Positions 9,570-19,837 of a stretch of DNA of 22,500 bases are shown here, one piece after another (the stretch's first letter is position 1; each line of letters begins with the position of its first letter). Source of the DNA: Chrysomallon squamiferum (Eukaryota > Mollusca > Gastropoda > Neomphalida > Peltospiridae); NCBI GenBank assembly GCA_012295275.1, contig CM022671.1, positions 6,773,727 to 6,796,226 of the forward strand, read 5' to 3'. Under the pieces are notes generated by a model, which was not told the origin of the DNA, made no database searches, and saw nothing but the letters and a program-made list of their open reading frames with translations. A program made the translations under genes and the position numbers.

Positions 9570-10820
9570 GTGCACTGGTTAGAATGGTACAGACGTTTAC
9601 TGGTTAGACTGGTATAGAAGTGCACTGGTTAGACTGGTACAGAAATGCACTTGTTAGAATGGTAAAGAAGTGCACTATTTAGAACGGTATAGAAGTGTAC
9701 TGGTTAGAATGGTATAGAAGTGCACTGGTTAAAATGGTATAGAAGTGTACTATTTAGAACGGTATAGAAGTGCACTATTTATAACGGTATAGAAGTGTAC
9801 TGGTTAGAATGGTATAGAAGTGCACTGGTTAGAATGGTATAGAAGTGTACTATTTATAACGGTATAGAAGTGTACTGGTTAGAACGGTATAGAAGTGTAC
9901 TAGTTAGAATGATATAGAAGTGTACTATTTAGAACGGTATAGAAGTGCACTATTTATAACGGTATAGAAGTGTACTGGTTAGAATGGTATAGAAGTGCAC
10001 TGGTTAGAATGGTATAGAAGTGCACTGGTTAGACTGGTATAGAAGTGCACTGGTTAGACTGGTACAGAAATGCACTTGTTAGAATGGTAAAGAAGTGCAC
10101 TATTTAGAACGGTATAGAAGTGTACTGGTTAGAATGGTATAGAAGTGCACTGGTTAAAATGGTATAGAAGTGTACTATTTAGAACGGTATAGAAGTGCAC
10201 TATTTATAACGGTATAGAAGTGTACTGGTTAGAATGGTATAGAAGTGCACTGGTTAGAATGGTATAGAAGTGTACTATTTATAACGGTATAGAAGTGTAC
10301 TGGTTAGAACGGTATAGAAGTGTACTAGTTAGAATGATATAGAAGTGTACTATTTAGAACGGTATAGAAGTGCACTATTTATAACGGTATAGAAGTGTAC
10401 TGGTTAGAATGGTATAGAAGTGCACTGGTTAGAATGGTATAGAAGTGCACTGGTTAGAATGGTATAGAAGTGTACTGGTTAGAACGGTATAAAAGTGTAC
10501 TGGTTAGAACGGTATAAAAGTTTATTGTTAGAATGGTATAAAAGTGTACTGGTTAGAACGGTATAAAAGTTTATTGTTAGAATGGTATAGAAGTGTACTG
10601 GTTAGAACGGTATAAAAGTTTATTGGTTAGAACGGTATAGAAGTGAACTGGTTATAACCGTATAGAAGTGTACTGGTTAGACTGGTATAGAAATGTACTG
10701 GTTAGAACGGTATAGAAGTGTACTGGTTAGAATGGTATAGAAGTGTACTGGTTAGAATGGTATAGAAGTTTACTGGTTATAACGGTACAACCAGTACTGG
10801 TTAGAATGGTATAGAAATGC
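9570..10820. repeat. 25-bp minisatellite, about 50 copies
   Basis: The unit core is GAAGTGTACTGGTTAGAA followed by YGGTATA, with period 25. Unit variants include TGTAC/TGCAC, TGGTTAGA/TATTTAGA/TATTTATA and CGG/TGG. Several units near 10490-10620 read GGTATAAAAG, incidentally resembling a TATA box. It is the largest array in intron 1. Confidence 0.96.
9599..10458. repeat. Exact 425-bp tandem duplication within the 25-bp array
   Basis: Bases 9599-10023 and 10024-10448 read identically by eye, including all rare unit variants (TACAGAAATGCACTTG, GGTAAAGAAG, TTAAAATGG, GAATGATATAG). The match runs ten bases further, to 10458. The block is 17 units of 25 bp. Identity of every variant shows a recent block duplication, later than divergence of the single units. 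Confidence 0.93.
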
Positions 10821-11517
10821 TCTGGAGAACAAATCCTAATTACTACAACATTTCGTTATAAAGACGAGCTGTAACAAGCTTTGTGTAAGAAAATACACGC
10901 ATTGAAGACAGCAGTGTTAACGATAAAGCAATTAATAATAATCAAGCTATTAAGAACAACACGAGATAATCGTATTAATTACGTTTTCCCTGTTATCAGT
11001 TTTAAAACGCGTGGGAGTCAACAGGGCAAAGAACAGAGCGACGTGTGTCAGGTTTCACATGTGACTCTACGTTACGTAATTGCTTGCAAGAGGCGATTTT
11101 CTCTTTGTGGCACTTCACGATACGCTTCTGTTATTCTTACTAGACTTTCTTTTTTTTTTTATTCTGTGAATTTTGTCAGAAATGAGAAAACGCACGTTTC
11201 TTTTCAGTTTAGAGATAAATGTTTCCTGTGGGTTTTTTATTTTTTTTATTTTTTTATTTTTGGGGTTTTCTCTTTCTCTCTTTAAAATAATATATTTGTT
11301 CATATTCAGTAATAATGTGCTGGTAAAAAAATTAATTAAACAACTACAATGTGCAAAATAATGTTTACAACACGCAAACTGCCCAAATATTATACAAAAA
11401 ATTACGGTGTATTTTCATTATATGAAGTTCAAAAGTCTTTATGTAGATACAGATTTGTGTCTATATTCACACTTTATGATATCACTTGAATTAGATATGA
11501 TACAAGTGAAGTGTGCT

Positions 11518-11604
11518 ACTATAAGATACTGTAAGTGAGATATGATACTATAAGTGACTGTAAGTGAGATATGATACTATAAGATACTGTAAGTGAGATA
11601 TGGT
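11518..11604. repeat. 29-bp direct repeat, three copies
   Basis: Three units start at 11518, 11547 and 11576, each containing ACTATAAG and GTAAGTGAGATATG. The middle unit differs at GTGACT versus ATACT. It is a small array in intron 1. Confidence 0.9.
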
Positions 11605-11754
11605 GGTACTCGGTGAAATCTGAACGATTAGAAATTGAAATAAAGAAAGGATTCTGCTTCTGGATCCGATATTTTAATAAGTGACACACACCTAACACTG
11701 ACTAACTACTCAAACACGAAGACGAAAAAAAAACTATTTGTTCATTTTGTTCAT

Positions 11755-11757
<3 letters not shown>

Positions 11758-11837
<80 letters not shown>

Positions 11838-11860
11838 AGACTGTAGACTGTAGACTGTAG
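11758..11860. repeat. (GA)38 run followed by (GACTGTA)4
   Basis: An uninterrupted GA run (11758-11833) is followed by four copies of the heptamer GACTGTA. The purine-only strand is the sense strand of the intron. Confidence 0.96.
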
Positions 11861-13019
11861 ACACGATGACAACGTTAAAAGAAAAACGTGTTCACGACAC
11901 TTTACGTGTTTTACGTGTTTTTCTGAGGAAACAATTGAACGTGTTATCTGTTGTTTTATTTTACCTGTGTGTTCAATACAGCTGTTAATATAAACATCTG
12001 CTGTTAATAATGTAACTCTCTGTGTTTATCAAAGATGTTTCTGTCAGTAATAATTTGACTGTGTGTCTTACGGTATCTCGGTGCAGTTCAACTGCTGGTT
12101 TTTTTCTAAGTTCTGGTTCTGGTTCTGCGAGTTGATTGTAGTCAACACGTGGTGTCTCGCACAGACTGTTCTGTTTGTTGTTAGCTGTGAGGTTTTTTTT
12201 TCCAGTCAGTGTGTTGTATCACCGCAATACATCTCAGTTAAAATACACAGATCTGGCTGAACAACTTTACACCACTCTTAAATAAATATATTTCAACATT
12301 TCCACACAGGAAAAAAAAAAAACCCCAAAAACCCTCTTAAAACTGCTATTTCATTCTATTTTTATTTTTTTTTTTTTTTTTTTTTTTTTTTTATTAGCTA
12401 TTATGTTATTTTCGGTATCTAGTTCTAGGATTATGTCATACATACTTGAGATATCACACACATACTTGAGATATTCACAGATACTTGATACGTAGAAAAT
12501 GCATAGTTGCATGTAGCTGCGTTAACACAAGACATATATAAAAAAAAAAAAAAAAACAGAAGTGAAATAGCACATTTAACGAATGCTTGTCCCCAGGCAA
12601 CCGCTGTACTCTGTCTGATGGCGTTGAGCAGAGAATAACTGATGACATACTTAACACGTATTTCATAAACGTCTCTTCTGAACTGCTTCTTGCACTATGG
12701 TTACCTCCAACAAAACAGCGTGTGTCGCAAATTTACCAGTGTTTTCCTTTTAGCGCGGTTATAACAGTCAAGTACGTCAGCCGTCTTTAAAACGCTGTTT
12801 ACTGTGATGATGTTTTTATTGTTGTTGTTTATGGGCTTTTGCGTATAAACGTGTTAAAACGACGTAATTTTAGAGTGGCGTTAGAGATGTGTCTTTTTTA
12901 TCAAAGTGACGAAAACTAATAATAATAAAAAATTAAATTAAATTAAATTAAATAAATAAATAAAGTTCTGTTATTTGAAATACTTTCAACACGACTGATA
13001 GCACTGTTGATAGATAGCT

Positions 13020-13258
13020 CGGCAGTTTCCGTGAGTGAGCTAAGCGGAGGGAGACCTCGTGTCTGGTTGTGTAAATGAGATTAGTTGAGTCCTGCACTGC
13101 GGAGACGTTGTGTAAATTAACTGAGCCGAGAGTTCACCGTTCGCCGTTGACTTGAGGACAGGTTCGGCAATTACTCTGGAGGAAATCAAATTAGATCTTC
13201 GGCTTCATCTGTCCTTGCCTGGCCTCCATCGATCTCTCTCGCCAGTCCCCAGCTTGAA
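13020..13258. other. GC-richer noncoding island in intron 1
   Basis: This stretch, from the GGCAGTTTCCGTGAG region to CCAGCTTGAA, has a mixed base composition unlike its AT-rich surroundings and no simple repeats, yet no long open frame. Candidates are a conserved noncoding element or enhancer, or an old transposon fragment. I cannot tell which without comparison. Confidence 0.3.
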
Positions 13259-13439
13259 TTATTTCACTCTTTTTTTTTTTCTTTCTCCCGTATAACAAAA
13301 ATAGCACATCGTTTTTGTCATTATGTTAGATAATCGTTTCACCTCTCTCAGTTGCAGTAAATCAAAATCGTTACAGTCTGAAAAACTCAAGCACAGAGAC
13401 ACAGAAATAATGAGATGCACATACACGACACAGACAGAC

Positions 13440-13470
13440 AGACACACACACACACACACACACACACACG
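13440..13470. repeat. (AC)n microsatellite
   Basis: A run of AC dinucleotides preceded by GACAGACAGACA. Confidence 0.93.
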
Positions 13471-14739
13471 TACAGACAGTCCTGGTTTACTTATAATAGT
13501 ACACGTGTACGAATTCTTTGTGAGTAACGAAACCATATTTTTAAGAATTTTTTTTTTTTTTTATCGTTTTATCAAATATTCCATAAATGTTGGCCTCGGG
13601 TTCAGCTGATGACGAGATCAAAGCCCTTTAGGTTATTATTTTTTCTTTCGTCTGTAATTATTATTAATTTTATGATTTGTGAATATAAAAGAAAACCAGA
13701 TATTATAGATAAATCTGGAAAATCCTTTCGGCGTTCTTACGTATAGCTGAGTGGAGAGGTTTTAAAGACAAGACTTTTTGTAAGCAGTTTATCACAACAT
13801 TAAAATTACTCTTTTCTTTAACACGTTTCTCATTTAGCGTTTTCTACAAAAATATCAATAATTCATTCGCTGAGTATAGTCCTCCTTGTTACAGAGACAA
13901 TGAAATGTTCACTATCAAAGCTACAGTTAAGGCGTTTAGGTTTGGTCAGTGTTGCCGAATAATAATTTATAATTTACTGTCCCGGGAACACATTATTTTT
14001 TAAAAACAGACTTATTTTTATTTTTATTATTTTTTTTTTTACAACTAATAACAATTTGTTGTTACTTTAAAATTATATAGAAGTTTATAAATAAATAATA
14101 AGAATACCACGTTAGAAAGATTTTAAAACAATAAAAAAATATTTTAAAAATTACGTCAGTGTCTCTTTAACTGGAAGCTCTGTATCGCTGTACAGATCGC
14201 AGTGTGGGTTTGAGTGATCTTACAAATTACAAGTATGGATTTTTAAACTGACACTGCTTACCGCTGTAGAAAGCGAAATAAAAATGTAATCAAGTGATTC
14301 AACTTGAAGCACGGCGTAGGATCAATAGAACACAGTTCTTTTTGTAGTAAGTTTGTGTTAGGTGTTGAGACAATTCATCTTGTGTTTGTCATTAATGAAT
14401 GTAACACCTGACACATCCAATTTCCATTCGTTCTTAAAAAAAATAATAAAAAAAAAAATCCTATGACAAGTGAGAGATGTTGATAAAAAAAAAGTTTTCA
14501 GAAATCGTTGAACAAATATCTGTTCACTGATTTCAATAACATCAGCATGACGTTGTGAATGAAGTCGTACGTCGTCACCTCAGTCAGGTTTCACGACAAC
14601 GTGCACAAACGTAGTTCACCAAGGCGTCAATATTCCATTTTATTTTTGTGACGACAAAGAGACGTGATAAAATCGAGTTTCTTGTATTGATTGTTTCCTG
14701 TTTTAAACACCTCAGTACTTTCAGTACTTTGTCAGTGTA

Positions 14740-15186
14740 TGTTACTATGGCTCAATGTTACTGATGTAATAATGCTCAGTGTTACTCATTTAGGTAATGT
14801 AGCTCAATGTCACCGATGTAATATGGCTCAATTTTACTGATGTATTGTGGCTCAATGTTAGTCAGATAACGTTGCTCAATGTAAATGTAATATTGCTCCA
14901 TGTTACTGATGTAATATTGCTCAATGTTACTGATGTAATATTGCTCAATGTTACTGATGTAATATTGCTCAATGTTACTGATATAATATTGCTCAATGTT
15001 ACTGATGTAATAATGCTCAGTATTACTCATTAGGTAACGTAGCTCAGTGTTACTGATGTAATGTAGTTCAGTGGCTGATGTATTGTGGCTCAATGTTAAT
15101 GATGTAATGTAGCTCAATATTACTGATTTAGTTAACGTAGCACTGTTACTGATTTAGGTAACGTAGCCAAATGTTACTGATGTAAT
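14740..15186. repeat. 24-bp minisatellite, about 18 copies
   Basis: The unit core is TGTTACTGATGTAATATTGC followed by TCAA, with period 24, most regular at 14887-15010. Outer units have TGTAGCTCAATG variants and insertions of TTAGGTAACG. Because 24 is a multiple of 3, both strands stay open and give eight-residue repeat peptides (for example YYISNIEQ on the minus strand). These are not supported as genes. The array ends about 85 bp before exon 2 of the Ly6-type gene. Confidence 0.93.
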
Positions 15187-15269
15187 GTTTTATTCACTGA
15201 ACTAGAAGAATACATAAATCGTTAAATCGTTATTTCTAACACACCGTTGTTGTTGTTGTCGTTGTATAG

Positions 15270-15455
15270 GTGAAGAGCAGCTTTCTGACGACGACCTCAG
15301 TGACGACGTGGACACCGAGGGTTCGGGTGCGGGGTCAGTGAGATGTTACAGATGCGCTGTGGTGACTGTGAGAGGGTGTGATGTGACGGAGATGTCGGCG
15401 CACAGAGATAAGTTCACAGTCAACTGTGAACACCACTGTCTGAACCTGACTGCAG
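15270..15455 (+). CDS. Ly6/uPAR-type three-finger protein, exon 2 (acidic stalk and first half of domain)
   Basis: The exon starts after TATAG and ends before GTGAGT, with phase 1 at both borders; it encodes residues 18-80. Residues 19-41 are an acidic stalk (EEQLSDDDLSDD, then VDTEGSGAGSV). Ser36-Gly37-Ala38-Gly39, with acidic residues just before it, matches the SGxG xylosylation motif for glycosaminoglycan attachment. The three-finger domain starts at Cys43 (CYRC) with cysteines at 43, 46, 54, 70 and 74. Asn76-Leu-Thr is an N-glycosylation sequon. Two CYxC-spaced cysteines then a split of the domain by a phase 1 intron are typical of Ly6/uPAR genes. The acidic stalk is longer than usual for single-domain members. 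Confidence 0.88.
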
Positions 15456-15526
15456 GTGAGTCGTCTCCAGTCCTCTCACGAAACAGAAACGAAAAAAAAA
15501 AAAAACTGTGTGAGACAACAGACACC

Positions 15527-15792
15527 AGCCAGAGAGAGAGAAACAACAGACTGAGAGAGAAACACCAGCCAGAGAGAGAGAAACAACAGACTGAGAGAGA
15601 AACAACAGACTGAGAGAGAAACAACAGACTGAGAGAGAAACAACAGACTGAGAGAGAAACAACAGACTGAGAGAGAAACAACAGACTGAGAGAAAGTGAT
15701 CGAGCGAGTGACAGAGATTGAGTGTGAGTGAGTGAGATGAAGATGCATGGAAAACGAGGGGAGAGAGAGAGAGAGAGCGAGGAGAGGAGAGA

Positions 15793-15828
<36 letters not shown>

Positions 15829-15995
15829 GAGAGAGAGTGAAAGAGAGGGGGGAGGGAGAGAGAGAGTGAACGAGCGAAATAATGAGAGAGAATGAGGGAG
15901 AGAATGAGCGAGAGAAAAGAGAATTAAAGAGTATGAGAGAAAGAATGAGACAGAATGAGAGAGAATGAGGGAGACAGAGACAGATTGAAAGAGAG
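15527..15995. repeat. 19-bp minisatellite grading into a long purine (GA-rich) tract
   Basis: From about 15540 to 15695 the unit CTGAGAGAGAAACAACAGA repeats every 19 bp, with CACCAGCCAGAG variants in the first copies. It continues into about 300 bp of nearly pure GAGA/GGGA sequence to about 15995. The sense strand is purine-rich over about 450 bp and can form triplex structures. The 269-codon minus-strand open frame across it is Ser-Leu low complexity and not a gene. Confidence 0.92.
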
Positions 15996-16163
15996 AGATT
16001 GCGAGAGGTAACAATAACAGAAGAAAAATATTGATATACTTATTTCTGAACGTTTGTGTACACAGAAACGTGTAAACGTTATTACTGTCAGGTAAAAACC
16101 GACATCTCCACGTAAGTCGTGTACACCTAAACAAGCACCAGCCGCCCGCCATCATTCACACCC

Positions 16164-16230
16164 GTCACGTGGACGCACGGAAACTGTTATTTTTGCACAA
16201 CACTACGTTCTGTGCTGTCAGACACGTGAC
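16164..16230. promoter_or_regulatory. Pair of inverted CACGTG E-boxes in a GC-richer intron segment
   Basis: GTCACGTG (16164-16171) and CACGTGAC (16223-16230) are reverse complements, 51 bp apart. GTCACGTGAC-type sites bind bHLH-zip factors of the USF/MITF/TFE class. The flanking 16080-16340 stretch is GC-richer and also holds CAGCTG and CAGGTG. This could be an intronic enhancer, but function is inference from motifs only. Confidence 0.3.
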
Positions 16231-16399
16231 GCGGCTGGCTGAAAACAATTCATTATTTTTTCGCCAACACACGCGAGTCTAACTGCCCTCTCTGTGTGCA
16301 CAGACAGGTCACACAGCTGTCCCGACAGGTGGCGCTTCATTAAATAATGAGGGTCATTTGAGGATATTCTGTTCCCTCATTGTGGAAAAGAAAATTTCA

Positions 16400-16453
16400 T
16401 TTTTTTTTTTTTTTTTTTTTTTAATGACAAAAAAAAAAAAAAAAAAAAAAAAA
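16400..16453. repeat. T23 / A25 inverted repeat with a six-base loop
   Basis: T at 16400-16422, then AATGAC, then A at 16429-16453. The RNA could form a hairpin of about 23 A-U pairs in intron 2. Confidence 0.93.
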
Positions 16454-16828
16454 GAATAAAGAAAAAAATAGAATAGGGCAGTGAAAACAAATAATGATGT
16501 TTAAGAACGAAGAAAAAACCATTTGTGAAATACACTCGACATTATTTCCCGTTCTAGCCTGTGAGTGGTTTTTGTCAGAGGTCAGTGGTTGCTGTTCAGT
16601 AGACGACGACAAGAAGAGTTTCTGCTCTCTTTTTAAATAATTAATTCTACAAGAGCTGTGTTTGATTTTGTTTTTAAATTTAGTTTCTGTTTTTAAGAAC
16701 TAGATGTAACATAAAAATTATTTCTTTCTTTTTTTTACTGACTAATGAAGATGATGATGATGATGATGATAATTATGATGGTTGTTGTTGTTGTAGTTGT
16801 TGTTAACGTGTATTGATTTTTAACACAG

Positions 16829-17190
16829 GTATCCACGCCTCCTACGACTGCGCAGACAACAGCGGCGGCTCAAACTACTGCATAGAGAACGAAGGAACAC
16901 GGATATGTGTTTGTAACACCGACTATTGCAACGGCCCGCCACCGGTGTCGTCGTCGGATACAGATATCGATTTCACGTTGCCGTCGGAGAACTTTTGGAC
17001 AGGAACTGTAGACCACCGTCACAAGTCAGAGCACGAGAAAATTCTCTTAAAAACCGGAAACAAGCCGGAAGGACTCCACGAATCCCGTGAACGGCCGAAA
17101 GCAACAACGAAACCAAACTCTTGTTCTCCACTGACCCAAACTTTCAGCGTGTTGACCTTTGCCTTGACCGTGTGTTTGTTTCTTTCTTGA
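16829..17190 (+). CDS. Ly6/uPAR-type three-finger protein, exon 3 (second half of domain, linker, GPI signal)
   Basis: The exon follows AACACAG in phase 1 and encodes residues 80-199, ending at TGA 17188-17190. Cysteines at 87, 97, 106, 108 and 113 complete the set of ten. ICVCNTDYCN matches the family's terminal C-x-C-x4-CN signature, with Asn114 closing the domain. A polar, Ser/Thr/Lys-rich linker follows (115-175). A likely GPI omega site lies in NSCS (176-179), then a hydrophobic tail LTQTFSVLTFALTVCLFLS at the very C-terminus with no cytoplasmic residues. The mature protein would be held on the outer cell surface by a GPI anchor. Such proteins modulate receptors or channels, or serve septate junctions, in invertebrates. 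The ligand here is unknown. Confidence 0.9.
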
Positions 17191-17405
17191 GTTGACATCG
17201 AAACGTTTCGCAGAGTGTGTGTTCTTGTCTGTGTTTAGAGAAATGAACAAGTGCAACAACAACAACAACAACAACAACAAAACGTTTGTGAAGAAATTAA
17301 ACCACAAAATGGAATATTCTATTTTTGTACAACTTTCACTGTTCTCGTGTTTTTTTTTCAAACGTTTTCCATCTGCTGCTGAATGTACAGTTTGTATCCT
17401 TAGTG

Positions 17406-17479
<74 letters not shown>

Positions 17480-17950
17480 GATTATTTATTTTTTGTTTTA
17501 TTTTTTATTATTATTTTTTTTTAAATCCGTTTGTTCCACCATGTTCCCTGTTAATGAAAAACAGCGCTTTTCAGAAAGTTCTAATTATGAACTGAACTGT
17601 TAGCTGACGTTGGAATTACATCAAGTTTGTCTGTATCTTTGGCAACAAGACGTACAGCAGTAACATGGTGTGAATCATTATTTAAAATAATTATAATTTA
17701 TAATGTTTAATGCAAGATACAGCCTGGTACTTCTTACATAGGCAATATCATTTAAAAGTCAATATGAACTTTAATTTTTCTTGTGAATGTTGAAAATGTG
17801 CTATAAATATTATATTTACATTTGCGTCCCTTGTATTGTAACTTTAGTGTCATTTACAAGCAGTCCAAACACACTCGGTATACTCGTAAATTATTTTTTT
17901 TATTTACTTACCGAGCTCAGTGTTTACCAATAATAAAGTTTGATAATAAA
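17191..17950 (+). other. Probable 3' UTR of the Ly6-type gene with polyadenylation signals
   Basis: The sequence after the stop is noncoding. It includes a CAA run (about 17258-17280) and an interrupted ATT run (about 17407-17479). The first canonical AATAAA signals are at 17932-17937 and 17945-17950, which would give a UTR of about 750 nt. A further AATAAA lies near 18185. The end is a prediction from these hexamers only. Confidence 0.5.
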
Positions 17951-18095
17951 ATCAACAACATCACGACATTGTCAACACGGCGATATTTCTGTTTTCATCT
18001 GTTCCAACAATTCCTTCAGTTAACTCTGTTAATCTGAAGATACAACAATGGAAACTACGTAGTTACGTTGTCAAACTTTCAACGTCTGTACCAGA

Positions 18096-18103
18096 TGACG
18101 TCA
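18096..18103. promoter_or_regulatory. CRE palindrome TGACGTCA, copy 1
   Basis: A full cAMP-response-element palindrome within ATGACGTCATAACTA (18095-18109). The same 15 bases recur at 19829-19843. Binding by CREB/ATF factors is inferred from the motif. Confidence 0.35.
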
Positions 18104-18301
18104 TAACTAAATATCCAGCTGAAAGAACACTTGAGTCAGTGTGTGGGTTTACTTTATTATTTAATAATGACTGGTCGCCATGGATAATAAAATAATAACC
18201 TGTACTGCACTTTAGCACGTTTATAATGAAAACAAATCTTACCTAAATTTGTTTATTAAACTAATGTAATCTATTGAAGTAAAGAAATGTTTATGTAGGT
18301 T

Positions 18302-18400
18302 AATAATAATAATAATAATAATAATCATAATCATAATTATAATCATAATCATAATCATCATCATAATAATGATGATGATGATGATGACGACGACAATGAC
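18302..18400. repeat. (AAT)n / (ATC)n trinucleotide microsatellite
   Basis: AAT units, then CATAAT units, then GATGAT units ending in GACGACGAC. Confidence 0.9.
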
Positions 18401-19499
18401 CAGACCAACAGTACAAACAACAACAAACAGCAACGACAACCAATAAACAACAACCGCCAACAAACAATAACCATCAACAACTACAACAACAACAGTATAA
18501 AAATAAAATTTTAAATAAGTTTTCTTTCCTAGATGAAATATTTGAGCTGACAGACTTTGCCTGACACAGATAACAGAAGATATAAACAGATACAATCTTT
18601 AATACGTTACGTACTAATAGCTTTAGGAGATTACTGCCACTTTTACGTAACTACTGAATACTTGCTTACAACATATTTAAATACTAGAGGTTATTATTCA
18701 GTTTTCTACCAGTGGGAAATAATAATAACGATAATTTTATCAGTTAGGAAATAATTTAAGTTTTCTAAATGTGATAAAAAAAAAAAATGTTATTTACTAA
18801 TTGTAAAGAAACAACTTTCGATTTTGTAACACTGAAACAAACAAACAAATATACATATACATTTTCTCTCTTTATTCGATTTTTTTTTTTTTTTTTTTTT
18901 TTTCGTTTCTGTAAATTAAATTTGATATATTCATAACTAAAAATAGTGATTCTTTGCCTTGAAGCATCATTAGCCCTCGAGAATGCATCAACAGACATCA
19001 GCTCGCTGTTTTAACAGTTAATTTATACCAGCGGGCGATGGAGAGCTATTAAAATACGTAACAGTGTTTGAAGTGGGCCGTATTTACAAAGTTAAATATC
19101 ATATTTTTATGCGGTGATTTACATTCACTGGGGGGGGGATGTTGCAGCCTGACCTGCTTGTAACTAACTGCTCGCCGAGTGGAATAATACTTACATACTC
19201 AGACGTATGTTTACAGAGATGTAATTTATGCACTGACGGACGGCTGGAGTGATGGATGCGTGTGTATGTTTTATATAAACACGTGCGTTTACGGTCTGGC
19301 AGGAACATGGGAAGGAAATAGTTAAAAAAAAAAAAAAAAAAAAAAATTATCAAATTATTCCGATATTTTGATATAACTTAAAGAGAAATTATGTTTATGC
19401 AGTTGTACGTGAATTGTAAGATAAATGAGAAAAAAGTAAAAAAAGATACTTTTTGTAATGTAATATTTTATTTTGCCGCTGTGACTAGAATTATTTATT

Positions 19500-19503
<4 letters not shown>

Positions 19504-19580
<77 letters not shown>
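19504..19580. repeat. (TA)38 microsatellite, followed by (GT)n at about 19600-19630
   Basis: An uninterrupted AT dinucleotide run of about 77 bp, a 20-bp spacer, a GT run of about 15 units, and then poly(T) at 19654-19668. Confidence 0.97.
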
Positions 19581-19582
<2 letters not shown>

Positions 19583-19597
19583 CAACAAGCTGGTCTG

Positions 19598-19631
<34 letters not shown>

Positions 19632-19829
19632 CGCTCGTTTCTAGTTCTTGTTCTTTTTTTTTTTTTTTGTTCTGAGGGAAATTCACAAACTCTTGAGCTA
19701 ATCTAATTGTACGGAGGTGAAAGTTTAAACAACTAGCACGTTTCTGGCACTGATTGCAAAACGCGTTTCTAATTATCATTTTAAAACTGCTCGTTTACTT
19801 ATTACGTGGGCTTAGTCGTAATTCGTAAA

Positions 19830-19837
19830 TGACGTCA
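19830..19837. promoter_or_regulatory. CRE palindrome TGACGTCA, copy 2
   Basis: The second copy of ATGACGTCATAACTA, in the same orientation as the copy at 18095-18109 and 1734 bp downstream of it. Confidence 0.35.

Larger units (their letters stand above)
6011..15269 (+). other. Intron 1 of the Ly6-type gene (phase 1, 9.3 kb)
   Basis: The intron is bounded by GTAAGA at 6011 and a TG-rich tract ending TATAG at 15269. It holds four separate minisatellites and many microsatellites, listed individually. Stretches without a listed feature (about 8580-9020, 10821-11517, 11862-13000, 13610-14740) are AT-rich and noncoding, with scattered poly(A), poly(T) and AAAT runs, for example T runs at 12367-12392 and A runs at 12541-12556. 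The 134-codon open frame at 10881-11285 lacks coding bias. No further exon is needed: the reading frame and cysteine pattern are complete when exon 1 joins exon 2. Confidence 0.75.
15456..16828 (+). other. Intron 2 of the Ly6-type gene (phase 1, 1373 bp)
   Basis: The donor is GTGAGT at 15456 and the acceptor TTTTTAACACAG ends at 16828. The intron contains the 19-bp array, the purine tract, two E-boxes and the T/A inverted repeat listed separately, plus a GAT run (about 16748-16770) and TTG repeats shortly before the acceptor. Confidence 0.85.

Noticed and set aside
10487-10620. Series of TATA boxes (GGTATAAAAG)
   Set aside because: They are variants of the 25-bp satellite unit, with no initiator or gene downstream.
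10881-11285. 134-codon plus-strand frame in intron 1
   Set aside because: AT-rich with no codon bias; the end is Phe-rich from T runs. No domain is recognised, and it lies within an intron whose flanking exons join in frame without it.
12587-12790. 67-codon plus-strand frame preceded by an acceptor-like CCCCAG
   Set aside because: Considered as an alternative exon of the Ly6-type gene, but it ends in a stop and has no cysteine pattern or hydrophobic tail expected of that protein.
14782-15117. Minus-strand frame encoding an eight-residue repeat protein (YYISNIEQ)
   Set aside because: It is the automatic result of a 24-bp tandem repeat, a multiple of three; the plus strand is open too. There is no signal peptide, flanking domain or coding composition outside the array.
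15346-16155. 269-codon minus-strand open frame
   Set aside because: Most of it is Ser/Leu/Phe low complexity from the GA tract and 19-bp array, and it runs antisense over a well-supported Ly6-type exon with splice sites.
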